Source: Nitrospira sp. (GTDB lineage Bacteria > Nitrospirota > Nitrospiria > Nitrospirales > Nitrospiraceae). From it: a DNA stretch of 64,000 bases. The DNA lies in assembly GCA_009594865.1 (NCBI GenBank), contig VOPT01000011.1, positions 1-64,000 on the forward strand. The letters are read 5' to 3'. Numbering within the stretch: position 1 is the stretch's first letter; the number at the start of each line of letters is the position of its first letter. This document shows, in pieces, positions 9,504-17,935 of the stretch. The position numbers and the translations under genes were made by a program. Below the pieces are notes generated by a model that saw only the letters and a list, made by a program, of their open reading frames with translations, made no database searches and had not been told where the DNA came from.

Positions 9504-10527
9504 TGACCAACCACGTCGAGCTGCGTGGGCGACAGAACAGCCGAGAAATACGATTCCTCCACGAGGAAATGACCTCTCGGATCGTCCACCATCGCGGAGA
9601 TTCCTTCATGGAATAGTGCCGATGGCGATGCCAGGCAATCACAGCATTGCGTAAGCTCTCTACTTCAGGGCTCGGAAGAATATGGTCCTCCATCACACGC
9701 GTCAGAAGATAGTGTGCTTCGGCAAAGAACCCATACGCACAATACAAAACAACCAGCTTCCGCAAACCTGATCTGTCGCCAGTTTTCAGGAGATGTTCCG
9801 CTCCACGAAAGTACAAGGCGTCAACTTCCCAAATTCGTTTTGACACACTGGTTGAGTTTTCGTGCACTCCGAAAATCTTCCGAGGGTAGTAGGTACGGTC
9901 ACCGTGCACCGGCCGGTGTAAGCGAACAGGGCGCAGATCGAACAACGTAAACCCGCGAGAACGGAGAAACTCGTCTACCTGTCCCATTGACGGTTGCTCA
10001 AGGTACCCACCAGGGAGCCCCACTTCCAGCTCGACGCCTAGGGTTGACTGTCGAAGCCTGTCCCCGAGACCATGCAGCACTTCGATCTCTGCCCCCTGCA
10101 CGTCTAATTTTAGAAAATCAACGCGGTGAATACCGGCTTCATCTAAGACGTCATCGAGGCGACGAGTTTGAATAGTATGCGCGTGAATGGGGAAAAAATA
10201 TGATGGATCACCAAACTCATTGAGCGTATCGCTTCCAGGCTTCAGCAGAGAACTGCCGGTTGGGACATGAGTCTCATAGAGGACTCGCTCGCCCCCCGAT
10301 GCCGACAGGGCCGTTTCAAATACATGAGCCTTGTTCCGGCGATTTGATTTTTTGTACGCCTTTCGCAATTCTTCGGCCCGCGCCGTGTTCGGTTCAAACA
10401 AGCACAGGGTCGCCCACTCCTCCAGCACCTGAAGATACCAGGGCAACCCATATGCCGCTCCCACATCCGCAATGACGAGATCTTCTGCATTGAGAAGAAG
10501 CTTGAGTGCTTGATCGAGAGAAACCAT
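9496..10527 (-). CDS. FkbM family methyltransferase
   Basis: A SAM-dependent methyltransferase of the FkbM family: IADVGAAYGLPW near the N-terminus, ALSASGGERVLYE in the middle and DFLKLDVQGAEIEVL as the family hallmark. The ATG at 10527 gives 343 residues and aligns the start with the FkbM protein at 2224-3234, which begins the same distance from its SAM motif. An upstream ATG at 10596 is open but would overlap the previous gene by 50 bp. It sits between a PhyH-like dioxygenase and the ABC exporter and shares about 100 extra C-terminal residues with its paralogue. Likely O-methylation of the glycan. Confidence 0.84.
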   Translation of the reverse strand: MVSLDQALKLLLNAEDLVIADVGAAYGLPWYLQVLEEWATLCLFEPNTARAEELRKAYKKSNRRNKAHVFETALSASGGERVLYETHVPTGSSLLKPGSDTLNEFGDPSYFFPIHAHTIQTRRLDDVLDEAGIHRVDFLKLDVQGAEIEVLHGLGDRLRQSTLGVELEVGLPGGYLEQPSMGQVDEFLRSRGFTLFDLRPVRLHRPVHGDRTYYPRKIFGVHENSTSVSKRIWEVDALYFRGAEHLLKTGDRSGLRKLVVLYCAYGFFAEAHYLLTRVMEDHILPSPEVESLRNAVIAWHRHRHYSMKESPRWWTIREVISSWRNRISRLFCRPRSSTWLVNE

Positions 10528-10546
10528 TGGTGAATCAACTGACTCG

Positions 10547-11884
10547 CTAAATTGAAAACAGCTGACTGATGACATCCTTCGTGCGGGAAAGCTCATACCG
10601 CATACGACCTTTTATGGCCGCCTTTACGATACTTCTACGGGACGCAGGAGATTGTCGTCGTGAAGAGACGGCCCGCATAGCGATTTGAACCGCCCACCGC
10701 TCTCCCCTCTCAACCTGTGACCCGCGGTGGATTCCCGCTGACCCATCAAACACAATGAGAGTACCTGAGGGTCCCAGAAACGTATCCTCGCCGGCTAACA
10801 AACGCCGCGACAAATCGCTTTCATCTACGATGTCATCGCCGAAATGCGTAGTCCCACGAAATGCAGACGGTAAGGTCAGAAGGTCTCGTCTGTGATCCTT
10901 CAGAAAAAACCGGGGACGATAATAACCGAGCTTATAGTCCAATCCGTCGGCCTCCATTGGGAATGACTTTGTCTGCTCCATATCAAATCCTTTGTGTAGA
11001 GCAAACAGAAACGGGGAACGTCGCCATCGATGGCTCCCTCTCACATACCGAAAAGGACCGGAAGCCGAATCAACATCCGAAAGATAGAGCATCGCTTTCA
11101 CGATATCGGGATCTGCGTCAAAATGCATGTACACCGTTTTTGCTGTGGGGAGGTCGCTATCCGCGTAGCAGTCCTTATACCAACTCTGACGATGATGCGA
11201 AAAATCCAAGGCTGCATACAGCCATTCCATTTCACATCCCATGTAGTGCGACACCGCCGACACAATGCCTTTCGAGTGGAGCGCTCGCTGAATGGAGCCT
11301 GTGGCGGGTGAACATGCATCGAGTGGCATCGCGCAATGGCGTCCTGGGCTGGCTTCTTTACGCTTTCGCAACACAGAACGCTCCCACCAGGTCTGGCGCC
11401 AAACAGAGGATGCCAGATCAGCAGTCACCGGACATTGGTAGTACCCGTTCGTCCGAAGACCGTCTACGAACCCCGTCAGGTTTTCCGGCAACGCACGAGG
11501 ATCCGTAGGTTTCTCTGCACGGCGGCGATCGAAAACGAGCTGATCGCTCAGAAATTGACGGGCGCGATCGATGGCGTGCTTCGTGGTCCGACGCAGTTCG
11601 TCACGCATATCAGCGCTAAGGACGTATTGTTCCAATTCAGTGAACAGCGGCCCTGCCTTTGCCGCAAATTCAGTCGACACATTCTCAGAATCGGGCCTTC
11701 CGGCCTTAAGCAAATCCAGATAGGCATTGTCTATAGACTCAATGAATCGGAACACAACGTTATCGTCAAGCGTGCATGTGACAGTGAGGCCACTGAACGC
11801 CGGATGTTGATCATATTGAATACAAGGAAGGGCCAGGTCGGATTCCATCATAGTGTCTCGGATCGAACAATGTGTGGGCAACAT
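10547..11884 (-). CDS. Phytanoyl-CoA dioxygenase-like (PhyH) Fe(II)/2-oxoglutarate oxygenase
   Basis: The 445-residue protein has the facial-triad pattern of 2OG-Fe(II) oxygenases: HFDAD near residue 250 (HxD), a PFRYVRGSH strand typical of PhyH proteins, and a distal His in GIHRGSQ near residue 385 followed by RWAVQI, whose Arg would bind 2-oxoglutarate. PhyH enzymes hydroxylate many substrates; here the setting suggests oxidation of a sugar or lipid carrier group. The ATG at 11884 overlaps the upstream stop as TAATG; a second ATG lies at 11851-11848. The first ~140 residues match nothing I recognise. Confidence 0.75.
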   Translation of the reverse strand: MLPTHCSIRDTMMESDLALPCIQYDQHPAFSGLTVTCTLDDNVVFRFIESIDNAYLDLLKAGRPDSENVSTEFAAKAGPLFTELEQYVLSADMRDELRRTTKHAIDRARQFLSDQLVFDRRRAEKPTDPRALPENLTGFVDGLRTNGYYQCPVTADLASSVWRQTWWERSVLRKRKEASPGRHCAMPLDACSPATGSIQRALHSKGIVSAVSHYMGCEMEWLYAALDFSHHRQSWYKDCYADSDLPTAKTVYMHFDADPDIVKAMLYLSDVDSASGPFRYVRGSHRWRRSPFLFALHKGFDMEQTKSFPMEADGLDYKLGYYRPRFFLKDHRRDLLTLPSAFRGTTHFGDDIVDESDLSRRLLAGEDTFLGPSGTLIVFDGSAGIHRGSQVERGERWAVQIAMRAVSSRRQSPASRRSIVKAAIKGRMRYELSRTKDVISQLFSI

Positions 11885-13683
11885 TACACGGTAGCGATAG
11901 CGGCATCCCGGCGTTCTTCGCCTAACGCCTGCAGCCGCCGAGCTAAGTTTCCTCCGAAGGAGGACCGCTGAGATTCGTACAGTGCCTGAGCGATGCGGGT
12001 GATCTCATATCGCAACATGCGATCTTCCAGATCAAGCGTCACCTGACTCGCTTGCGTTCGAGAGGCAAGCTCTAATGGCGTCTCGAGGCTCCCTCGCAGC
12101 AACGCATCGATATCGTTTCCCCCAGCAAGCACCTTCGGCCGCCGGCGACAGTCTCCTCGCTGATCAAAATTTGGATCAAATTTCCTCCGGAGCCGGTGAA
12201 GAATATGCTTTCCAAATGAAAGATTAGGAGGATTCACATGTTCTTTTTTCGGATATCCATCCTGGATATCGATCACCCCGTACCCATACTCCACGGCTAA
12301 CCATCGATACGCCATCCGCACATGTTCAAGGCTCCATCCGTCCGTGAGAGCACGCTCAATCTGTGCAAAATAATCTTTCTCAGTCGTCCCCGCATAATTC
12401 AGGTCCGATGGGTAAAATACCAACTCCGGCGAGTAGATTACTACAGGAAGTCCGAGGAGGCTCATTTCTTTGCCCGCGGTCGACCAGGCGTTCAAAAACA
12501 CATCGGCAATGTCGGCTAAATCATAGATCGACACTTCATCCGTTGGCCAATTCACGCGAACATTGGAGGGAAGGGTCGCAAACAATTGTTCCAACAACCT
12601 GGCATGTTCCGATTTTCCCCCGCTACGCATAGTACCGGGAAATTCACGCGGATGGACTCGGACAATAAGAAAGAGATCCGGCCTGGTCGATACCCATTTA
12701 ACCAAGGCCCGAATCCAATCCACCTGGCGTGGGAACAACTGTGAATAGTCCGATGGCAAGGCACCCACAACCTCGGCGGCAAAACGCTCATCGTAGCTGC
12801 TCATTGTCGCGACTAACACCCGCTGTGATGCGGCAACCCCGAAGAAGCGAGACAAATCTTGGGGGCCCTTACCGGCGCCCGACGAAAAGGTGAAGGCACT
12901 GCTGCCGCCAAGCAATACGAGAAAATGATCGGTGATTTGCCGCATCACTTCCGGAGGGCACGGTCGTTGTTGAAATTCCGGCCATTTCTCAATTAATCGT
13001 TTCACGTACCGAAAGGTATAGTCCCGTCCAAACATGAGGGATTGCAGGCGATGAGCAAGGTTGCCTCCGGCATGCAGAAAATAGTGGGGAATGCCGCGTC
13101 GCTCACCAAGCATGCAAACGGTCCGGTTCACGGAATAGAGAGAGTTGTAGACGACGATGTGATCAGGACGCTCCCTGTCCAGTATCTTTCGGACACCAAA
13201 TAGTGATAGCAGCACATACCGGAGACTGATCTGATATTCCTTCCACTCAGAGTCGTTCAACGCCAAGCTCAACTTTTTGTGCCTGAGCAACAATTCATAG
13301 GTGGCCAGCTTTCCGACTGGCACCTGATCAACAACAAGATGCGGAAAATTTTCCGGTGTTGTTTGCCCCAGAATACCCTCAACTTGGTGATGGTCCTCGG
13401 CATCGAGTACGTGCCCAAGATCATATCCGGCCAAACTAAATTCCCGCCGCAGGAGGTCTCTTGATGCCACACATTGCCGACAGATATCTTCGCGCTGGTG
13501 CCCCTCGCTCTGCCATCCAACCCGAGCAGCATCCATGACCACGCACTGCTTTGAAAACACCTGGCCGCATGTGATGTAGATCAGCTCATGGCCATGCTTC
13601 ACCAAGGTCTCTGCCACAAGTGCCTCAGGAAAGGCATGCACCCAGATTCCCGAGTGCGGCGCAAAGAACAGCACCTTACTCAC
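11884..13683 (-). CDS. Capsule-polysaccharide-type GT-B glycosyltransferase
   Basis: The 599-residue protein begins with a Rossmann-like segment (KVLFFAPHSGIWVHAFPEALVAE) and has a C-terminal GT-B half with RVHPRE near residue 350 and IYDLADIADVFLNAWSTAGKEMSLLG, reminiscent of capsule and Kdo-type transferases (PF05159-like). The GTG at 13683 has GAGGT 6 nt upstream. It lies directly after pseI (4 bp gap), so it is a good candidate for the transferase that uses the CMP-activated pseudaminic acid. That role is inferred from position only. The last ~120 residues are charged and unassigned. Confidence 0.7.
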   Translation of the reverse strand: MSKVLFFAPHSGIWVHAFPEALVAETLVKHGHELIYITCGQVFSKQCVVMDAARVGWQSEGHQREDICRQCVASRDLLRREFSLAGYDLGHVLDAEDHHQVEGILGQTTPENFPHLVVDQVPVGKLATYELLLRHKKLSLALNDSEWKEYQISLRYVLLSLFGVRKILDRERPDHIVVYNSLYSVNRTVCMLGERRGIPHYFLHAGGNLAHRLQSLMFGRDYTFRYVKRLIEKWPEFQQRPCPPEVMRQITDHFLVLLGGSSAFTFSSGAGKGPQDLSRFFGVAASQRVLVATMSSYDERFAAEVVGALPSDYSQLFPRQVDWIRALVKWVSTRPDLFLIVRVHPREFPGTMRSGGKSEHARLLEQLFATLPSNVRVNWPTDEVSIYDLADIADVFLNAWSTAGKEMSLLGLPVVIYSPELVFYPSDLNYAGTTEKDYFAQIERALTDGWSLEHVRMAYRWLAVEYGYGVIDIQDGYPKKEHVNPPNLSFGKHILHRLRRKFDPNFDQRGDCRRRPKVLAGGNDIDALLRGSLETPLELASRTQASQVTLDLEDRMLRYEITRIAQALYESQRSSFGGNLARRLQALGEERRDAAIATV

Positions 13684-13687
13684 AGCA

Positions 13688-14740
13688 TTACCTCACCAAC
13701 TCCCACGTCACGGCCGTCCCCTTCTTCACATCTTTGGCGACCGACTTCCCTATAAGGACGTCGTAGAATTTTGGCGGAAGTCCCATTCCAGGCCGCACAA
13801 TGCGGAGCGTCTCGGGGGTGAACCGTTCCCCTGCCTTCATATCCTGCGCAACATATAATGAGCGTCGAAAAACCAGGGAGGACCGCTCTTCATCGAGAAC
13901 TCCATAAGTGACTGATCCTAAAGCTTGCCATGCGCGACTCGTCTCATTCACCAAACTGGCCAATTCAGCCGGCTCCAAGGAGAAGTCTGCATCAACCCCT
14001 CCGTCACTGCGTTGTAAAGTCACGTGCTTCTCGATTGCCACCGCGCCAAGCGCCACGCTTGCCACTGCAGCACCAATTCCTAGCGTATGGTCAGACAAGC
14101 CAACTGGACAATCGAACGTAGCCCGCATATGGGGAATGGTGAGCAGATGACTATGCTCCGGCGAGGCAGGATAGCTGCTTGTGCATTTGAGCAACAGGAG
14201 TTCTCGACATCCGGCTTCTCGGGCGGCGGACACCGCCTCTTCGATGTCAGAAAGGCTGGCCATCCCCGTAGACAGAATCAGGGGTTTGCCCGTCTTAGCG
14301 ACCCTACGGATTAACGGAAGGTCGCTATTTTCAAAAGAGGCGATCTTGTAGCAGGGCACCTCCAATCGCTCCAAGAAGTCCACCGCCGTGGAATCGAATG
14401 GGGTACTAAACACGATCAACCCCAATTCACGACATCGCCGGAAAATCGGCTCATGCCACTCCCACGGCGTATACGCCTTCTGATACAGCTCATACAACGA
14501 ATGTCCCCGCCACAGGCTTTGCGGGTCTGAGATAAAGAACTCCCCTTCACGAACATCAAGGGTCATGGTATCTGCGGTATACGTCTGTAATTTCAGAGCA
14601 TGTGCCCCCGAACGGGCGACCGCTTCAACGATGGCCATCGCGCGTTCATACGACTGGTTGTGATTGCCAGACATTTCCGCCATGACGAATGGCGATGAGC
14701 TATTACCCACAACTCGCCCTTGAATGCGGATCTCCATCAT
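13688..14740 (-). CDS. pseI: Pseudaminic acid synthase PseI
   Basis: The 350-residue protein belongs to the NeuB/PseI/LegI family: AEMSGNHNQS at the N-terminus, ALKLQTYTADTMTLD, KIASFENSD, and a C-terminal SAF-like antifreeze domain (RRSLYVAQDMKAGE). The wording SGNHNQS with LQTYTADTMT is the PseI form rather than NeuB. It condenses phosphoenolpyruvate with 2,4-diacylamino-2,4,6-trideoxy-L-altrose to give pseudaminic acid. GAGG lies 4 nt before the ATG. It is found in the pse operon, 15 bp after the PIG-L gene and 4 bp before the glycosyltransferase gene. High confidence. Confidence 0.93.
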   Translation of the reverse strand: MMEIRIQGRVVGNSSSPFVMAEMSGNHNQSYERAMAIVEAVARSGAHALKLQTYTADTMTLDVREGEFFISDPQSLWRGHSLYELYQKAYTPWEWHEPIFRRCRELGLIVFSTPFDSTAVDFLERLEVPCYKIASFENSDLPLIRRVAKTGKPLILSTGMASLSDIEEAVSAAREAGCRELLLLKCTSSYPASPEHSHLLTIPHMRATFDCPVGLSDHTLGIGAAVASVALGAVAIEKHVTLQRSDGGVDADFSLEPAELASLVNETSRAWQALGSVTYGVLDEERSSLVFRRSLYVAQDMKAGERFTPETLRIVRPGMGLPPKFYDVLIGKSVAKDVKKGTAVTWELVR

Positions 14741-14755
14741 TTGGCCTCAGTCCTC

Positions 14756-15439
14756 TTATCTGACGAGCCGTGACAACTCGAATGCCTCAACGGCCTGCTT
14801 CCCAACACTTGCACCACGCCAGTGGGCAAGAGCCTCGACCCCTCGATATGAGCGAGGATGAGGCCACGGCCGCATCTCCATTTGATAACACTGAAGCGCC
14901 TCGAGCTTTCGGGCCAAGGTATGTTCGATATCCTCATACCAGTTAGGGTGAAATGGTTGAGCGATGCTCCACTCCGTACTAGATGGCACCTCAAAACACA
15001 ACAGGGTTTGAATCGTTGAACCAGGGAGTGGACGACAGGCCGTGTGGACAGCACGATGGACAATCTGATGGTCGATATTGAGATCCCCGCTGTGGTGGGT
15101 CAGCACCGTATGAATCTGTCTCTCCACGAGAAACAGTTCTACGCGCTTGACGATATCCAGCAAATCCGTCCCATCCATCCGATTGTCTGGAAACCCTCCA
15201 AAAGCAACACTCTGCACACCGAGCACCTTGGCCGCAGCAAGAGCGGCCCGTCTCAGCATATCGAGTTCATAATCCTTACCCTCTTCATGGCCCAAAGGAT
15301 TACGACTAGTCGCCCCCTCCCCCAGTACCAAGACATGCACGTCGTGGCCGGAATCAGCCAACCGCGCCATGGTACCGCCACAACCAAGGACTTCATCGTC
15401 GGGATGGGCACAGATGACACCTATCCTATTTGTCATCAT
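14756..15439 (-). CDS. PIG-L family deacetylase
   Basis: The 227-residue protein opens with the zinc-binding AHPDDEVLGCGGT motif and has the distal HHSGDLNIDHQIVH motif, both diagnostic of PIG-L/LmbE N-deacetylases. These remove N-acyl groups from amino sugars. Its place between two formyltransferase modules and pseI suggests that it trims an N-acetyl group so that another acyl group can be attached, or modifies the finished nonulosonate; that is inference. The ATG at 15439 overlaps the formyltransferase gene by 14 bp. Confidence 0.88.
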   Translation of the reverse strand: MMTNRIGVICAHPDDEVLGCGGTMARLADSGHDVHVLVLGEGATSRNPLGHEEGKDYELDMLRRAALAAAKVLGVQSVAFGGFPDNRMDGTDLLDIVKRVELFLVERQIHTVLTHHSGDLNIDHQIVHRAVHTACRPLPGSTIQTLLCFEVPSSTEWSIAQPFHPNWYEDIEHTLARKLEALQCYQMEMRPWPHPRSYRGVEALAHWRGASVGKQAVEAFELSRLVR

Positions 15440-16112
15440 CGACCACCGTAATCACCACATCAGCCCGTAGCCGGTCTTCCCTGAGCGCCGCACGAGAAAA
15501 CTCAAATCGCAACTTTCCGACCTGTAGAAATGCAGGAGGATACCCCTCGGCATCCAGCATGCGGATGACATCATAGGTCTCTTGGACAGTCCGCAGATCG
15601 GCAAGGTTCCCTTCCGATGGTTTTCTCCGTTTGAAAGCCACCGGAGTTCCCTCCTGCGGCCTTGGTATTGGACGATTCTGCAGGATCTCCACGATCATGT
15701 CCTCAATGATACGACTCGCGTGGGAATAAATGTCCTGTGCCGTCCCCTGCAAAGAAAGAGGGTGCTTCATGTAGACTGGACCAGCATCCACCTCTGCCAC
15801 GCAACGGAGTGCTGAGACTTTGGTCTCACTCACCCCCCGGGCAATAAGGTTTTGAAGCGGACTGCCGCCCCGACCAAAAGGAACATCCGTCATGTGAAAA
15901 ATCACACACTCAAACTGTTCATGAATCTCCTGCGGGACGATATAGGACCAATGCGGAAAAAACACATAGTCCGGTTTCATCCGGCTGAGATACTCGACGG
16001 TGAGCGCATCTTTAGTTGTGATCAGCGAACAGGCTACACCGGTCCTTCGAGCCACTTCCTCGGTCATCTGTGGCCGCCATACTCGACTCGAAGCGATCAC
16101 GCAAGACGCCAT
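15426..16112 (-). CDS. Formyltransferase-fold protein (PseJ-like) of the pse cluster
   Basis: The 228-residue protein is related to the N-terminal domain of methionyl-tRNA and sugar N-formyltransferases. The loop FHMTDVPFGRGGSP aligns with the family's HxSLLPxxRGxxP loop and keeps the His; VDAGPVYMK supplies the Asp. The Asn two residues before the His in classic enzymes is Ile here. A formyl group on N7 of pseudaminic acid is known (PseJ), so this is a plausible PseJ. An ATG at 16112 is used; a GTG at 16121 lies nearer to a strong AAGGAGG and may be used instead. It overlaps or abuts the stop of the PseG fusion. Confidence 0.75.
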   Translation of the reverse strand: MASCVIASSRVWRPQMTEEVARRTGVACSLITTKDALTVEYLSRMKPDYVFFPHWSYIVPQEIHEQFECVIFHMTDVPFGRGGSPLQNLIARGVSETKVSALRCVAEVDAGPVYMKHPLSLQGTAQDIYSHASRIIEDMIVEILQNRPIPRPQEGTPVAFKRRKPSEGNLADLRTVQETYDVIRMLDAEGYPPAFLQVGKLRFEFSRAALREDRLRADVVITVVDDDK

Positions 16113-16120
16113 GACGCACA

Positions 16121-17917
16121 CTAGCCTCCTTCAGGGATTCGTCGGTGCTCTATTCGGACAACGTACTGATGCCCATCCAATTCAAAAAAAGCCGGATAGC
16201 GCTCATTGTCCACAACTCGAAGCAAGGCGAATTGTTCTCGCAACGTTTTATCAAGATCTAGCCGGCTATCTTCTGGAGTTCTTCGGGGATAATAACTACT
16301 CTCCCCTCGCTGTACCGTCGCGTCAGTGAGAAGCCAGGGGTAACTTTCCACGAAACGACGGCAGAGTGCAAGGGTTGCACGAGCCTGCTCTCGCCGAAGG
16401 TCGCCACATAGTTCATAGCCGGCAAACCTGAGCTGATCGGTAAGATAGACGTCCCCTGCATCAACCGCCTCAGCGGCCTCAAGCAACAAGACGGGAATCT
16501 CGTTTTTCCCTTCGAGAATTTGCCACGTAAGAGGAGCCCATCCCTTCCCTAACGGTAACGGGCTTTCATGAACAACAAGATTGTTTGTATTACGCGCTAG
16601 TACCTGAGGCCGCGCGAGTTGGCCGCAACTGAGGTAAAACGCGCAATCACCGGCGGGAATATCTGCGACCTGGTGAACCCACGAAACGATGTGGCCTTGA
16701 GCCCTGAACGAGTCAATAAGAGTCGGCAGGAATTCGTTAAGCCAGCTGTCCTTGTCCGAGACAACCGCGATCGAGAGTTTCCGAGGAAACAGAGCCAACG
16801 ACACCCGGTGCGCGCCTTTTCCATCCACTAACTTACGCGCAGCCTGCCGCATGACTCCCAACCGACTCGGATCACGCATGCAGGCTTCCACTGAAGCCAC
16901 AATATCTGCAACAGATACTCCTGCCGAGGGTCCCAAATACGTTCCAGCCCCGAAACTTGCGACCGCCTCACCGATATGGCGTTGATTGTCAGCCACTGCA
17001 AGCATGATAGAGGGCAGCCCGAGAACGCAGCGTTCCCATGCCGCAGATCCCGCCGCACCAATCGCCAAATCGGCATCGCCCATTAATCGATGAAACTCTC
17101 GGCTATGTGAATGCACTCGCCACTTGGAGCTCCCTGCACATCGCTTCTGAACAGATGTTCTGTGTGGGTTCGAAGCCCCGATCACAATGTCTACCTCTAC
17201 GTCGGCAAGAGCCGGATTTTCGAAGGCATCCAAAACCTTCGATGTCTCGTTGGTAGGATCAGCCCCACCCATGAATACAAGCACTCTCTTAAGCATATTG
17301 GTGCGCTTCCCGAGCGTTGCGCGCAGGGCAGCGAACTCTTCCCGCAGGAGCGCATACTGCGGACCCGCTAACAGTCTCGAGGAACCATCAAGATAGTTTT
17401 GATATCGCACGCGAGGGTTATGATAATAATTCTGGTCGAGCAAAACATCACAGTGATGCGCACGATCAGAAAGATCATCGATCACGAGGACCTGCCGCAC
17501 GTTCCTCCTAATCGTCTGCTCCCACGCTTTGTCGAGGGCATAACTGTCTACAATTAACCAGTCGATAGGACCGACCGCTTGGAGGGCGGCAATCGTCTCC
17601 GTGCAATCAATTGACCAATCAACTTCCAACCAACCAGCATGCTTCATCCGACGGTCTGTCACCGTTTCTCCGGAGCGGGGAGCGCGTAGCTGAAGAACCG
17701 AGAAGCCCCACTCCCGAATGAGATCCATCGTGTGCCCCGCAAGAGCGCGACAAACAAAATGAACCTCGACCCCTTGCGCCCGGAACACGTCGGCTAACGC
17801 CAGACACCTCATTACATGCCCGATACCAACTTGCACGGAAGCATCGACACGAAATGCAACACGACCTGTCGGCGTTCCATCGAATCCTGTTCCCACACTC
17901 CCCCCCGAGCTTGACAC
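16121..17917 (-). CDS. pseG: PseG hydrolase fused to a formyltransferase-like domain
   Basis: A 598-residue protein in two parts. Residues ~18-370 are PseG, the UDP-sugar hydrolase that releases 2,4-diacylamino-2,4,6-trideoxy-L-altrose: FRVDASVQVGIGHVMRCL, VFMGGADPTNETSKVL and IGAAGSAAWERCVLGLP. Residues ~380-598 form a second domain resembling formyltransferases, with VVHESPLPLGKGWAPL (catalytic-type His) near 450 and AVDAGDVYL (Asp). Usual PseG is about 350 residues, so this is a fusion. Start GTG 17917, 18 bp after pseF; an in-frame GTG seven codons later follows a G-rich run and is an alternative. Confidence 0.88.
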   Translation of the reverse strand: MSSSGGSVGTGFDGTPTGRVAFRVDASVQVGIGHVMRCLALADVFRAQGVEVHFVCRALAGHTMDLIREWGFSVLQLRAPRSGETVTDRRMKHAGWLEVDWSIDCTETIAALQAVGPIDWLIVDSYALDKAWEQTIRRNVRQVLVIDDLSDRAHHCDVLLDQNYYHNPRVRYQNYLDGSSRLLAGPQYALLREEFAALRATLGKRTNMLKRVLVFMGGADPTNETSKVLDAFENPALADVEVDIVIGASNPHRTSVQKRCAGSSKWRVHSHSREFHRLMGDADLAIGAAGSAAWERCVLGLPSIMLAVADNQRHIGEAVASFGAGTYLGPSAGVSVADIVASVEACMRDPSRLGVMRQAARKLVDGKGAHRVSLALFPRKLSIAVVSDKDSWLNEFLPTLIDSFRAQGHIVSWVHQVADIPAGDCAFYLSCGQLARPQVLARNTNNLVVHESPLPLGKGWAPLTWQILEGKNEIPVLLLEAAEAVDAGDVYLTDQLRFAGYELCGDLRREQARATLALCRRFVESYPWLLTDATVQRGESSYYPRRTPEDSRLDLDKTLREQFALLRVVDNERYPAFFELDGHQYVVRIEHRRIPEGG

Positions 17918-17935
17918 TCCACATGAGTCTGAGGG

